Notes under the pieces: generated by a model
Databases searched by the model: none
The model's input: the letters and a program-made list of their open reading frames with translations, nothing else
What the model was told of the DNA's origin: nothing
Made by a program: the position numbers and the translations under genes
Source of the DNA: Pedobacter sp. PAMC26386
GTDB lineage: Bacteria > Bacteroidota > Bacteroidia > Sphingobacteriales > Sphingobacteriaceae
DNA: 64,000 nt
Direction of reading: 5' to 3'
Assembly: GCA_014302835.1 (NCBI GenBank)
Contig: CP060294.1
Location: forward strand, 2,443,067-2,507,066
Shown: positions 1-7,952 of the stretch, piece by piece
Layout of the letters: every line of letters starts with the position of its first letter
How positions within the stretch are numbered: position 1 is the stretch's first letter

Positions 1-85
1 GTCTAACGTCGATTATTAAAACTTCTTTTCCTGCTGCCAACCAATTTCTGAGTGTATTGGTGTCGATCTCGTTGATGCCTTCCAT
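1..85 (-). CDS. Rhodanese-like domain protein, 5' end only
   Basis: The minus strand starts with ATG at position 85 and stays open to the window edge, giving 28 residues that begin MEGINEIDTNTLRNW and end LIIDVR. The final I-D-V-R is the usual first strand of a rhodanese (sulfurtransferase) domain, where the conserved Asp-Val-Arg precedes the active-site loop. The catalytic cysteine lies outside the window, so activity cannot be judged. The gene lies 67 bp downstream of a Crp/Fnr regulator in the same direction and may be co-transcribed with it. The family call rests on a short fragment. Confidence 0.6.
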   Translation of the reverse strand, partial: MEGINEIDTNTLRNWLAAGKEVLIIDVR

Positions 86-152
86 ATTGCGAATTATTAT
101 TTCACAAAAATGGAGGCTATAAATTGCTATTCGTTTAACATAGGATAAATAA

Positions 153-743
153 TCACTTCATTCCCCTGATCCGGCTAAGACTAACCTGTGTAATGCCTAA
201 ATAAGAGGAAATGTATTTCAACGGTACTCTTAAAATAACGTTTGGAGCGTCATTAATCAAAGCATCATATCTTTCTTCGGCCGAGTGAAATTGTATCGCT
301 TCTATTCTATTGACAGTGTCGACATAAGCTGCTTCAAAGATCTTACGAAACAACCTTTCTATCTCCGGGTAAATATCATAGAGTTTGAATAATTGTGTAG
401 CATTGATCGCTACAACCTCGCTATCTTCTAAAATCTGTATCGCCTTTCGGCTTGTTTTCCCAGTCAGCAAGCTTTCTACCCTTGCTATAATGTTATTCTC
501 AAAAGCAAAGCTTTCTGTGATATCAATCCCGTCTTTGAAATAGTGAATGCGGGCAGAACCTTTATTGATAAAATAAATTGTTCTGCAAGTATGACCTATA
601 GATTGCAGATCTTCATTTTTTTTAATAGCAATTAGCTTACTGATTTCTTCAATAGCATCTTCAGCCTCTTTAGAGAGTCGGTTATACTTCCTGAAATATT
701 GAAATAGCAAATCCATCACATCCATTTTGTCTGTCTTAACCAT
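153..743 (-). CDS. Crp/Fnr family transcriptional regulator
   Basis: The 196-residue protein has the two-part Crp/Fnr layout: an N-terminal cyclic-nucleotide-binding-like beta-roll (about residues 30-120, with the run YFINKGSARIHYF) and a C-terminal helix-turn-helix whose end reads LKYISSYLGITQVSLSRIR. The canonical cAMP-binding arginine/serine signature is not evident, as is common in Bacteroidota members, so the ligand is unknown. ATG codons at 743, 725 and 716 are possible starts; 743 is chosen because its first codons are repeated, in frame, at 1769 directly after the DoxX gene. Probably an activator or repressor of nearby genes; the target is inferred only from position. Confidence 0.85.
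   Translation of the reverse strand: MVKTDKMDVMDLLFQYFRKYNRLSKEAEDAIEEISKLIAIKKNEDLQSIGHTCRTIYFINKGSARIHYFKDGIDITESFAFENNIIARVESLLTGKTSRKAIQILEDSEVVAINATQLFKLYDIYPEIERLFRKIFEAAYVDTVNRIEAIQFHSAEERYDALINDAPNVILRVPLKYISSYLGITQVSLSRIRGMK
711..743. repeat. 33-bp imperfect direct repeat, left copy (mate at 1737-1769)
   Basis: These 33 bases match 1737-1769 at 30 positions; the differences are at offsets 2, 10 and 30. The copy holds the first 11 codons of the Crp/Fnr gene. The spacing between copies is 1026 bp and the XRE gene lies between them. Confidence 0.85.
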
Positions 744-1235
744 TTATATTTTGCAGCACTAAATGGGTGACTTCAAGATACAGATAATCCATAAAGATCA
801 ATTACAATTCTTTTTTGATCTGAGGGGCCAAAACAAAAAGACAGGCAATAACTGCCTGTTCTTAATTGGTATCGAGCAGTTATTTAACGGATAATATTTT
901 AATTCCATTACTTCTTAGGACTAAGTTAATAATAGGGATAGGGTATTCACGTCAGTTATCCAACTGATTTCCTTCAGATACTATTTGTCATCTACTACAT
1001 TTTTGATCTTCCCTATCCCTCTTTAGGCCCAAACTTAATTTATCAACGGCTCTTATCGTTTAATGATAAAAAAGTTGTGCAGGCCATATTTAACGCATCT
1101 ATGGTCAAAAATAGAATGAAATAAATTAATTACAAGAAAAATGGATACTCAATACTACTCAATCAAAACGAAATTCGGAATAATAGTAAAACAAAGACGA
1201 AAGACTATCCTTATACTAGCAATTTCTGCATCCTA
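744..1235. other. Intergenic stretch with a terminator and a possible HTH remnant
   Basis: About 490 bp without a convincing complete gene. It holds a hairpin terminator for leftward transcription at 830-859 and, on the plus strand from 1141, a 34-residue open frame that resembles the first turn of an XRE domain. The rest is AT-rich and shows nothing recognisable. Confidence 0.6.
830..859 (-). terminator. Rho-independent terminator, leftward
   Basis: A 7-bp perfect stem (acaggca at 841-847, tgcctgt at 853-859) with a 5-base loop is followed on the minus strand by a T-rich run. It would end leftward transcripts from the XRE gene at 1236-1586 before they enter the Crp/Fnr gene. Confidence 0.6.
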
Positions 1236-1245
1236 CTATCTTTGA
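1141..1245 (+). pseudogene. Possible truncated helix-turn-helix (XRE) start
   Basis: A 34-codon frame from ATG 1141 to TGA 1245 begins MDTQYYSIKTKFGIIVKQRR, which resembles the opening helix of Bacteroidota XRE repressors (basic residues after an FG-x-x-V/I). The frame ends before the recognition helix would start and runs into the 3' end of the opposite XRE gene. It may be a scar of a second regulator or a chance open frame. Confidence 0.25.
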
Positions 1246-1586
1246 GACATCTCTTCAAATAGTTCTATTATTTTTTTCAGCAAACGTTCTATTTCCTGAT
1301 CCTTTCTAATCAACTCAGCTTTTAATTCTAATATCTCATGTTGCTTTTGATTACTAGACGATTGATCGAGAAAAAAATCCTCATAAGAAATTTCAAATAA
1401 CTTAGCTATTTTTTTCATTCTATATACAGAACGCTCAATCCTGCTATGTTCTATTCTTGAGATTGTGACCATTGAGGTGTTTAATCTGTCGGCCAACTCT
1501 TCCTGACTCCACTGTTTCCTTAAACGTAATTCTTTGATTTTTTTGCCAACAATGTTTGTCATATTTTTCATCATTTCTAATCTCAA
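1236..1586 (-). CDS. XRE-family helix-turn-helix regulator with C-terminal coiled coil
   Basis: The 116-residue protein has a Cro/CI-type HTH in residues about 13-67 (GKKIKELRLRKQWSQEELAD, then a recognition helix around TSMVTISRIE), followed by a charged, heptad-like tail (LELKAELIRKDQEIERLLKK) that probably dimerises. Start codons at 1586, 1571 and 1562 are possible; MTNIVGKK at 1562 fits best with usual family starts. It lies between the two copies of a 33-bp direct repeat. The ligand and targets are unknown; small XRE proteins of this type often control neighbouring genes. Confidence 0.8.
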   Translation of the reverse strand: MRLEMMKNMTNIVGKKIKELRLRKQWSQEELADRLNTSMVTISRIEHSRIERSVYRMKKIAKLFEISYEDFFLDQSSSNQKQHEILELKAELIRKDQEIERLLKKIIELFEEMSQR

Positions 1587-1670
1587 TAATTAATGGACAT
1601 TTTGAATATTCTTACGATTTGAAAGCTTTTAATGCAAAGAAAAAAATTATTAGATAATTAACGAAAATTA

Positions 1671-1769
1671 TTAATACTTAAAAATACTCAAGAACAGAAT
1701 AATCAATAATCTGAAACGATTCATGGAATAAATCAAACCCATCACCTCCATTTTGTCTGTCTTAATCAT
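1671..1769 (-). pseudogene. Truncated 5' remnant of a Crp/Fnr gene, coupled to DoxX
   Basis: An ATG at 1769 overlaps the DoxX stop codon in the classic ATGA arrangement. The frame reads MIKTDKMEVMGLIYS and stops after 32 residues. Its first residues match those of the intact Crp/Fnr protein at 743 (MVKTDKMDVMDLLFQ); after about 11 codons the similarity ends. It is best explained as the left-over start of a regulator gene that once followed DoxX directly. A functional 32-residue peptide cannot be excluded. Confidence 0.6.
1737..1769. repeat. 33-bp imperfect direct repeat, right copy (mate at 711-743)
   Basis: Matches 711-743 at 30 of 33 bases. It lies at the end of the DoxX gene and contains the start of the truncated Crp/Fnr remnant. 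Confidence 0.85.
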
Positions 1770-2200
1770 CTCCGCCATGTGCTCCATGCACCGGTACACC
1801 ACAATGCCCAGATGACTAATACTGGTTGAAAGCATAACCTGATTCCACGTAGCAGATCTGAATGAAGACCAAAGGCATCAGTATGAGTCACATACTGGGA
1901 AATATTCCCCGGGAAAATAAGGACAAAAAACAGCGCAGCTGCCCAACCGGTCTTTGCACGCTGGCTGCTCCAAAATAATAAAGAAAGACCCAATGAAATC
2001 TCCACAACTCCTGATAAAACGACAACCAGATCTCCTCTTAATGGTACCCAGGCAGGTACTTGATTAAGAAACTCACTTCTTAAAAAGGTTAGATGACTAG
2101 TCCCCGCAAATACCAGGATTATACCCAATACTAAACGGCCGATATGCTGTGTGATAGCAGTTTTAATTTGCGTTATCATCTCTGGTTCTCTTAAGGTCAA
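1766..2200 (-). CDS. DoxX family integral membrane protein
   Basis: The 144-residue protein has four hydrophobic segments with the DoxX pattern: a first helix LVLGIILVFAGTSHLTF, a second VVVLSGVVEISLGLSLLF, a third WAAALFFVLIFP with a GNISQYVTH loop, and a last LCFQPVLVIWALW. DoxX proteins are small inner-membrane proteins of mostly unclear role, some tied to thiosulfate or redox metabolism. The first residues are uncertain: MITQIKTAITQH at 2179 is a good alternative start. Its stop codon overlaps an ATG by 4 nt, so it was once translationally coupled to a Crp-like gene. Confidence 0.8.
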   Translation of the reverse strand: MTLREPEMITQIKTAITQHIGRLVLGIILVFAGTSHLTFLRSEFLNQVPAWVPLRGDLVVVLSGVVEISLGLSLLFWSSQRAKTGWAAALFFVLIFPGNISQYVTHTDAFGLHSDLLRGIRLCFQPVLVIWALWCTGAWSTWRR

Positions 2201-2233
2201 TGAAGCAACAGCGTAAAGGCAAAAATTTTCATT

Positions 2234-2271
2234 TTGTGAATTGATGATAATTGGTCATCATCAATTCACAA
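2234..2271. repeat. 15-bp perfect inverted repeat upstream of DoxX
   Basis: The arms ttgtgaattgatgat (2234-2248) and its exact complement (2257-2271) are separated by 8 bases. It lies 34 bp upstream of the DoxX start and 30 bp after the end of the RemB/Wzi-like gene. No T-run follows on either strand, so it could be a regulator binding site or a stem that protects the 3' end of the upstream transcript. Confidence 0.7.
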
Positions 2272-2300
2272 GCTAAGAAAGCTAAAACGTAGCAATTTTG

Positions 2301-3923
2301 TTAACGGGAAATTCCCGGAGCAGTAAGATCATTGTAAATATTACGGAATGAACTACGTAACCCAAAAGTGATTAAGGTGGCTCTGTTAGTAAAAGCATCA
2401 TTCTTTTCATTTCTAAAAATCCCGCCTAACTCTAATCTCAAATTATATTTGGGATTCACTAAAAAGGCAACCTTTCCTTCCAGGTAAATCATATTTGTAG
2501 TCAGCCCCTGCCCAGTGTAGTTACCCAGGAATCTTGCCGGATCGGTATAAATCTTAAAAATATTCTTACCATAGTTTAGACCATTGATATCATACCCATA
2601 TCTACCGTAATCTACCTCTCCACTAAAGTCAAATCTTTTATAAGTATAATTTAACAAGCCTAAAACCTCTCTAAAATTACCGCCCCATGGGTGTGCTAAT
2701 GGCTCTCCGTTCGAAGAATAGTTCGAGATTGCCGATCTTGATGCATAAGTATAAGGCTTTGCACTATTCGTTTCCAATAGATAATTCAATCCTTTAACTT
2801 TTAATAAGTTGCTTCCCCGAACGCCTAACTGCCAACCATATTTATTACCAAAACTTCCATTGCTGGAGAAAAAATCTTTAGCCCGAAACTCATTTAAAGC
2901 AAATTGGCCATAAACAGTTAGGTTGTCATTTATTTTATATTTAGAGGTAATACCCAATAACGACTTATCAGGATTATTCGCCGTATTGTTAACTGGTTTC
3001 ATAAATATAACCGGATTGATATAGTTAAAATCAAAAGGACGTTTTGCACCGTTATCATCCGTATAAAACCCCATAATGTTCTCAAAAAAGCCAATCGACA
3101 ACCTTTTATTTACACTCCAGTCAAGATAATGGAAAACTCCAAATTTCTTTCTGTCAATCTGGTATTGAGAAGTTGTTGCAGGATCGTTCATATAAGTCCA
3201 CATGGCCATATATCTTACATTTCCCAAAGTTCCTGTGAGCTTAAAGAAAGGATAAGGTGACGCATAGTCAGATAATAACAAAGAGCGGTATCCATCACCA
3301 ATAAATGTTTTATCGCGCCCTGCACTAACCGTCAAATACTTCATTGGTGTATAAGATACGGAAGCACTGATATAAGACCAGTCATAGCTACTCTTACCCG
3401 GATAGCGGGCATAAGCCTGACCGGGTATAATACCTACCTGATTAATATAATTGTTCATATAATCTGAGAAGGATGCCCGGCTTACATAGCCACTTACATA
3501 ATATTGTAGTTTCTTACTAATTGTTCCACCTATTTGTAAGCCCATTGACCCCAAACCTGTGGTTTTATGCCCGGAGAAGTCCCTACCCACACTAAAATCA
3601 GGTAAGAGATCTGCATAAAAAGTAGAACGAGGTGTTTTGATATCAATTAAATGCGAATTGAATAACTTATTGTAAGCTGCGCTATGCGATTTTTCATCAA
3701 ACCTATAGTTTAATAAAGAATCAATAGCACTATTTGATATCGAATCATTCAGTAAAAATGGTCTCAACGAGGTATGCTCATTGTTTTTTGTAGAATAAAT
3801 ATCAGTGTTGAGCTTCTGATAAAATTGATAAGAATATATTGACTGCGCAAATATTGGCCCTACAGCAAATTGACTGAGGAATAACAGTACTAAAACTGGT
3901 TTAATAGGAAATTTAAAAATCAT
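2301..3923 (-). CDS. RemB/Wzi-like outer-membrane beta-barrel protein 1
   Basis: A signal peptide (about residues 1-26, ending VGPIFAQS) precedes a 510-residue region rich in alternating aromatic and polar strands. The block GRDKTFIGDGYRSLLLSD, near residue 200, is the most conserved stretch and resembles the capsule-assembly Wzi / gliding-motility RemB group of outer-membrane barrels. The C-terminus ends in a typical final strand (LITFGLRSSFRN). Wzi helps anchor surface polysaccharide; RemB affects gliding in Flavobacterium. The gene overlaps the end of its paralogue upstream by 11 nt, so both are one transcription unit. The exact function is inferred. Confidence 0.65.
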   Translation of the reverse strand: MIFKFPIKPVLVLLFLSQFAVGPIFAQSIYSYQFYQKLNTDIYSTKNNEHTSLRPFLLNDSISNSAIDSLLNYRFDEKSHSAAYNKLFNSHLIDIKTPRSTFYADLLPDFSVGRDFSGHKTTGLGSMGLQIGGTISKKLQYYVSGYVSRASFSDYMNNYINQVGIIPGQAYARYPGKSSYDWSYISASVSYTPMKYLTVSAGRDKTFIGDGYRSLLLSDYASPYPFFKLTGTLGNVRYMAMWTYMNDPATTSQYQIDRKKFGVFHYLDWSVNKRLSIGFFENIMGFYTDDNGAKRPFDFNYINPVIFMKPVNNTANNPDKSLLGITSKYKINDNLTVYGQFALNEFRAKDFFSSNGSFGNKYGWQLGVRGSNLLKVKGLNYLLETNSAKPYTYASRSAISNYSSNGEPLAHPWGGNFREVLGLLNYTYKRFDFSGEVDYGRYGYDINGLNYGKNIFKIYTDPARFLGNYTGQGLTTNMIYLEGKVAFLVNPKYNLRLELGGIFRNEKNDAFTNRATLITFGLRSSFRNIYNDLTAPGISR

Positions 3924-5445
3924 GGTACAGGTTTCTAAAACTGCTTCGTAATCCGAAAGTTATCATTGTGGTTTTATTGTCTGCCAGACCGCCCTTCTCT
4001 TGCCGGATTAATCCGGAAACCTCCAGGCGTAAATTATATTTTGGATTAAGCAGGTAAGCGACTTTACCTTCAGCAAACTTCATAGTTGCGGCACTTCTTA
4101 CACCTACATTATTTACACCATAGCGTGCATAATTAATCTGGCCCTGAAAGTCAAACTTATTGAGGGAGTAATTTACAATACTTAACCATTCTCTATAATC
4201 TGAACCCAGTGGATGCGCAAGAGATTCACCTAACTGCGTATAACTGGTCAATGGGTAATTAGTCGAATAGGTATTTGGTGTTGCTGTATTATACTCAACT
4301 AAATAATTTAACCGGTTAACTTTAAATAAATCTGATCCTCTGAATCCTAATTGCCAGGCATTTTTACTCTTGTTACTTCCTGCTGACTTTACCTGATCAA
4401 AAATTAGCTGACCATAAACCGTAGTTTTTTCTAATACTTTGTATTTACCATTAAAGCCAATCAAAGTATGATCTGGTGTAGTTCCTGATGGTCTTAAACC
4501 CGAAGCAAAAAGAATCGGATTGATATAATTAAGATCAAAACCATGCCCCTGTCCCTGGTCATTAGCTTCTTCGGCAATTAACGCATTAAAGAAGCCTAAG
4601 GAAGCTTTATTGTTGACGGTCCAGTCTACATAATGAAAAGCCCCCCACTTACGCCTGTTGTTATAAAACGAGTTAAACTCGGGAGCATTACGATCCTGCA
4701 TATAAGACCACATAGCCATATACCGAACTTTTTTACCAAGATCAGCCGTTACTCTTAACATAGGATTAGCCGCAGCAAAATCCGATAACAACACTGATCT
4801 ATAACCATCACCAATAAAAGTTTTATCGTGCCCCAGTGAAATTGTGAGTGCTTTAGTAGGTGAATAGCCTATTAATGCGGTTACATAAGACCAATCTGTT
4901 TTTGAAGAACTGAAATTTATTTTACTATCAGCCTGGCCTGCTATCATCCCTGTACGCTGTGTATAGTCACGTTCATAATTAGGAAGCTTGGTTTGATTTT
5001 CATATCCACTGGTATAGATAAAAAATTTAGACCCAATTGTTATTCCCACCTGGTAACCACGGGTATTTAACCAAGTGGTCTGTTTATCATTAAATTCTCT
5101 TCCCAATTGAAAATCAGGTAGAAAATCCAGATAAAATGTGTAATCTTTATTTTTTACATTGACTAAATGTTCATCAAATAAGATTCTTTGAACCCAGTTT
5201 CTACTCTTCCCATTGCCCAAAGTCGTGGTTAAAGAATCGTAAAGAGGTCTTATTGTACTTGAATCAGCAATGAAATAGGGCTTAATTGCAGTATGCATAT
5301 TAGTAGCAGATCCATATACTCCCTTATTTAGCTTTTGATAGAATTGAAAAGAATAAGGTTGATAAATTAATTGTGCATTTCCTTTTTCTGCTGCCATTAA
5401 AAGAAACAGAAGTATAAAAAAAAGTTGTAATGGCCGTCGCTTCAT
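3913..5445 (-). CDS. RemB/Wzi-like outer-membrane beta-barrel protein 2
   Basis: A tandem paralogue of the downstream gene: both share the opening YSFQFYQKLN-type strand, the GHDKTFIGDGYRSVLLSD block, the HPLGSDYREWLSIVNYS region (HPWGGNFREVLGLLNYT in the other) and the ending TFGLRSSFRN. The start at 5445 (MKRRPLQLFFILLF) gives a clean signal peptide ending GNAQ; an upstream ATG at 5499 would add 18 unlikely residues. It is 510 residues long from this start. Position behind an export operon suggests a cell-surface or polysaccharide role, but that is inference. Confidence 0.65.
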   Translation of the reverse strand: MKRRPLQLFFILLFLLMAAEKGNAQLIYQPYSFQFYQKLNKGVYGSATNMHTAIKPYFIADSSTIRPLYDSLTTTLGNGKSRNWVQRILFDEHLVNVKNKDYTFYLDFLPDFQLGREFNDKQTTWLNTRGYQVGITIGSKFFIYTSGYENQTKLPNYERDYTQRTGMIAGQADSKINFSSSKTDWSYVTALIGYSPTKALTISLGHDKTFIGDGYRSVLLSDFAAANPMLRVTADLGKKVRYMAMWSYMQDRNAPEFNSFYNNRRKWGAFHYVDWTVNNKASLGFFNALIAEEANDQGQGHGFDLNYINPILFASGLRPSGTTPDHTLIGFNGKYKVLEKTTVYGQLIFDQVKSAGSNKSKNAWQLGFRGSDLFKVNRLNYLVEYNTATPNTYSTNYPLTSYTQLGESLAHPLGSDYREWLSIVNYSLNKFDFQGQINYARYGVNNVGVRSAATMKFAEGKVAYLLNPKYNLRLEVSGLIRQEKGGLADNKTTMITFGLRSSFRNLYHDF

Positions 5446-5559
5446 ATTTTGTATAATCATTATGATCCAGATAACTCTCTGTAATGCATAGTTTCCCAAA
5501 AGTAACCGGATGGTAGTAAAATTGGCTGTATTCGGGATCGGAATGACAGTATAATGACA

Positions 5560-6726
5560 TTATTCTTTTTTCATTTCCTTCCGCGCTTTGATTTTCAAAA
5601 GCACAAAAGACAGTACTGCATAAAAACAAATTTGGATACATAAAATGGTCGTATAGTCCCCAATATCACCCAGCTTACCGCTTTGCAGCAATAATATCCT
5701 GTAACCATTCACAAAAGGCATCATCGGAAAAACATAGGCAAACAGCTGTGCTGCCCATCCTGTTTGATCAAAAGGCCAGCTATAACCCGATACGATATAT
5801 ACGGTCATAGACAAAACCATTAAGAACTGTACAGCTCTTAACTGAGTTTTAAAGAGTACACTGGCCACCATTCCCATAAATGTGGCCGCAGCTATAAACA
5901 ACACGAAAATCACCGCTGCATCTGCAACATGTTTCGGGAATGGTTCCCGGAAATACACATAGAAACAGGCTAAAATCCCCGCCAAACCAATAGATATAAT
6001 CCAATAGGGAACTACCTTGATCGCCATCATCATAGACACCGACTTACTTTTCTGACACAGTTCCTTAAAAGTATTCGCTTCAAACTCTGAGGTAAAACTC
6101 AAAGCCATAACCACTATAGTGACTGTTTGCAAAATAATAGCCAAATAAGATGGCCAGGAATAAATCATATAATTTGAAGCTGGATTATACAGTCTGAAAG
6201 TATTGGAATGGAAGGCCTCATACTGATTTGCAGCAACTGCAGCAGGCAGCCCCTGCTTTTCCATCGCACTCATTTTTATTCCTGCATTTAATGTTCCGCC
6301 AGCAGTCAAAATCGCTCTCGATACATAACTGGATGTCATTAAGTTCGAATTATTGACGTAAGCATTAATCTCAGGATGTCTGTTTTGCAAAAGATCAGCT
6401 TCAAACCCATCTGGAATCACGACAGCAGCCATAGCTTTATCATTCATTAAAACAGTACGCATTTCTACACTTTCATGCTGAACAGCCACCACCTTCAAGA
6501 CATCCATATCATTGAGCATGTCTATAAACCTGGTACTCATTGCAGAGTTATCTTTATCTACAACCATAATTGGCAGATCGGTGAACTTGCCTTTTTCATA
6601 CATCGCCCCAAAGATGATCCCATATAAGATTGGCCCGCCAATGAATAGCATCACCATAATCGGATTGTTCTTAAACAATTTGAACTCCCGGCCAGTTAAG
6701 GATAAAAATGTCTTCAATCTACTCAT
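5560..6726 (-). CDS. ABC-2 type transporter permease
   Basis: The 388-residue protein has the layout of export permeases of the YhhJ/YbhR type: an N-terminal membrane helix (about residues 20-42), a large periplasmic region (about 43-185, with VVDKDNSAMSTRFIDML), then five helices in the C-terminal half. The motif VSGYSWPFDQTGW before the last helices is typical. It overlaps the second permease upstream by 4 nt (ATGA), so the two are translationally coupled and probably form a heterodimer. No ATP-binding subunit is encoded nearby. Confidence 0.88.
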   Translation of the reverse strand: MSRLKTFLSLTGREFKLFKNNPIMVMLFIGGPILYGIIFGAMYEKGKFTDLPIMVVDKDNSAMSTRFIDMLNDMDVLKVVAVQHESVEMRTVLMNDKAMAAVVIPDGFEADLLQNRHPEINAYVNNSNLMTSSYVSRAILTAGGTLNAGIKMSAMEKQGLPAAVAANQYEAFHSNTFRLYNPASNYMIYSWPSYLAIILQTVTIVVMALSFTSEFEANTFKELCQKSKSVSMMMAIKVVPYWIISIGLAGILACFYVYFREPFPKHVADAAVIFVLFIAAATFMGMVASVLFKTQLRAVQFLMVLSMTVYIVSGYSWPFDQTGWAAQLFAYVFPMMPFVNGYRILLLQSGKLGDIGDYTTILCIQICFYAVLSFVLLKIKARKEMKKE

Positions 6727-7922
6727 GATAATTCCTCCTCCTCAATTTTTGGGGCCCGGAGGCTTTTTCTGATCTTTAATTTTAACAGGACAAAACTGAT
6801 TATAAAATATACAGCGATTAAAATAAGCTGATGATGAATAAAAGGAATGACGTCATGAAAATTAGCCCCTTCCAATAACAGGGCTCTTAAGCTCTTTAAG
6901 TATGGTGTTAAAGGGATAATTTTACCAAACCATTCAAGTATTGCTGGTGCCTGATCTTCTGGCCAGGTAAAACCAGACACTGTAAATGCGGGTGAGGCAA
7001 TACATAAGAGCAGTTCTGTAGCTTTCAATTGAGAAGGGAAAATGATACTGTATAAGCCACCCAGCAGACAGGTACTGATCACCATTAAAATTTGTGATAA
7101 AAACAGAACTTCCGGGTGTATTGGATGAGGCAGTTTAAAATACAAACTGAATAGATAAAAGACCAGCAACGTAATCATTGATAGCATCAGATATGGAAAC
7201 AATTTGACAATGATCAGTTGCGCAGCCGAAGTGGTACGACCTAAAACACCTGCCAGGTTAAAAGTATTGTTTTCAATTTCCTGCGAAAAACTAACCGCCA
7301 TAGCCAGGAGAAGCAACTGATGCAGGATCGAGAAAATCAGTGCCGGCCATAAAAACACCAAATAACTTTGCCCGGGATTGTACAGTTGAAATAAATTGAG
7401 TTGAAATGGCTGAAGTCTTTGCGTAGCTACTGCTGCCGGCAAACCTGCTTTTTTCATTGCCTCGATACCAATTCCTGCATTCAGTGTACCATTACATTGT
7501 ACAATCGCAGTTCCTACTGCACTTGCCGCAACGGTATTGCTCATATTCAGGTAAGTATTAACCTCAGGTCTGCGTTTATTAAAAACGTCCGATTCAAAAC
7601 GTTCCGGTATCACGACTATAGCAATAGCCCGCGTATCCAGCATAGTCTGATCCAGATCTATGGTTTCATGTTTTACCGTTAACACATGTAAAGTTGGATG
7701 TTCCGAAAACATATCAATCAGCTTAGCGCTCATCGGTGTGTTATCTTTATCTACCACTACAATTTTCAAGTGTTTAACCGCTCCATCCATGTACGCATTG
7801 CCTAATAAAAAAGCAAGAATAACGGGCATGATCAGAAATGCGACCACAAATATCTTGTTGCTCCAAAACAGGCCAAACTCACGTTTAACCAAAAAAAGGA
7901 AATTATTTATGCGTCGGTGCAT
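6723..7922 (-). CDS. ABC-2 type transporter permease
   Basis: The 399-residue protein is a paralogue of the next gene, with the same order of an N-terminal helix, a periplasmic region (VVDKDNTPMSAKLIDMFSEH) and five C-terminal helices, including FTVSGFTWPEDQAP. It follows the HlyD-type gene by 30 bp and overlaps the downstream permease by 4 nt. Together with the TolC and HlyD proteins it would form a tripartite exporter crossing both membranes. The substrate cannot be read from sequence. Confidence 0.88.
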   Translation of the reverse strand: MHRRINNFLFLVKREFGLFWSNKIFVVAFLIMPVILAFLLGNAYMDGAVKHLKIVVVDKDNTPMSAKLIDMFSEHPTLHVLTVKHETIDLDQTMLDTRAIAIVVIPERFESDVFNKRRPEVNTYLNMSNTVAASAVGTAIVQCNGTLNAGIGIEAMKKAGLPAAVATQRLQPFQLNLFQLYNPGQSYLVFLWPALIFSILHQLLLLAMAVSFSQEIENNTFNLAGVLGRTTSAAQLIIVKLFPYLMLSMITLLVFYLFSLYFKLPHPIHPEVLFLSQILMVISTCLLGGLYSIIFPSQLKATELLLCIASPAFTVSGFTWPEDQAPAILEWFGKIIPLTPYLKSLRALLLEGANFHDVIPFIHHQLILIAVYFIISFVLLKLKIRKSLRAPKIEEEELS

Positions 7923-7952
7923 TGGGTTATAGGGTTAACAGCTAAAAAGGGT

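Noticed and set aside
5324..5641. Minus-strand frame of 105 codons across the start of the RemB/Wzi-like gene
   Set aside because: It overlaps the 3' part of the permease gene and the signal peptide region of the downstream gene; no domain or coding bias supports it.
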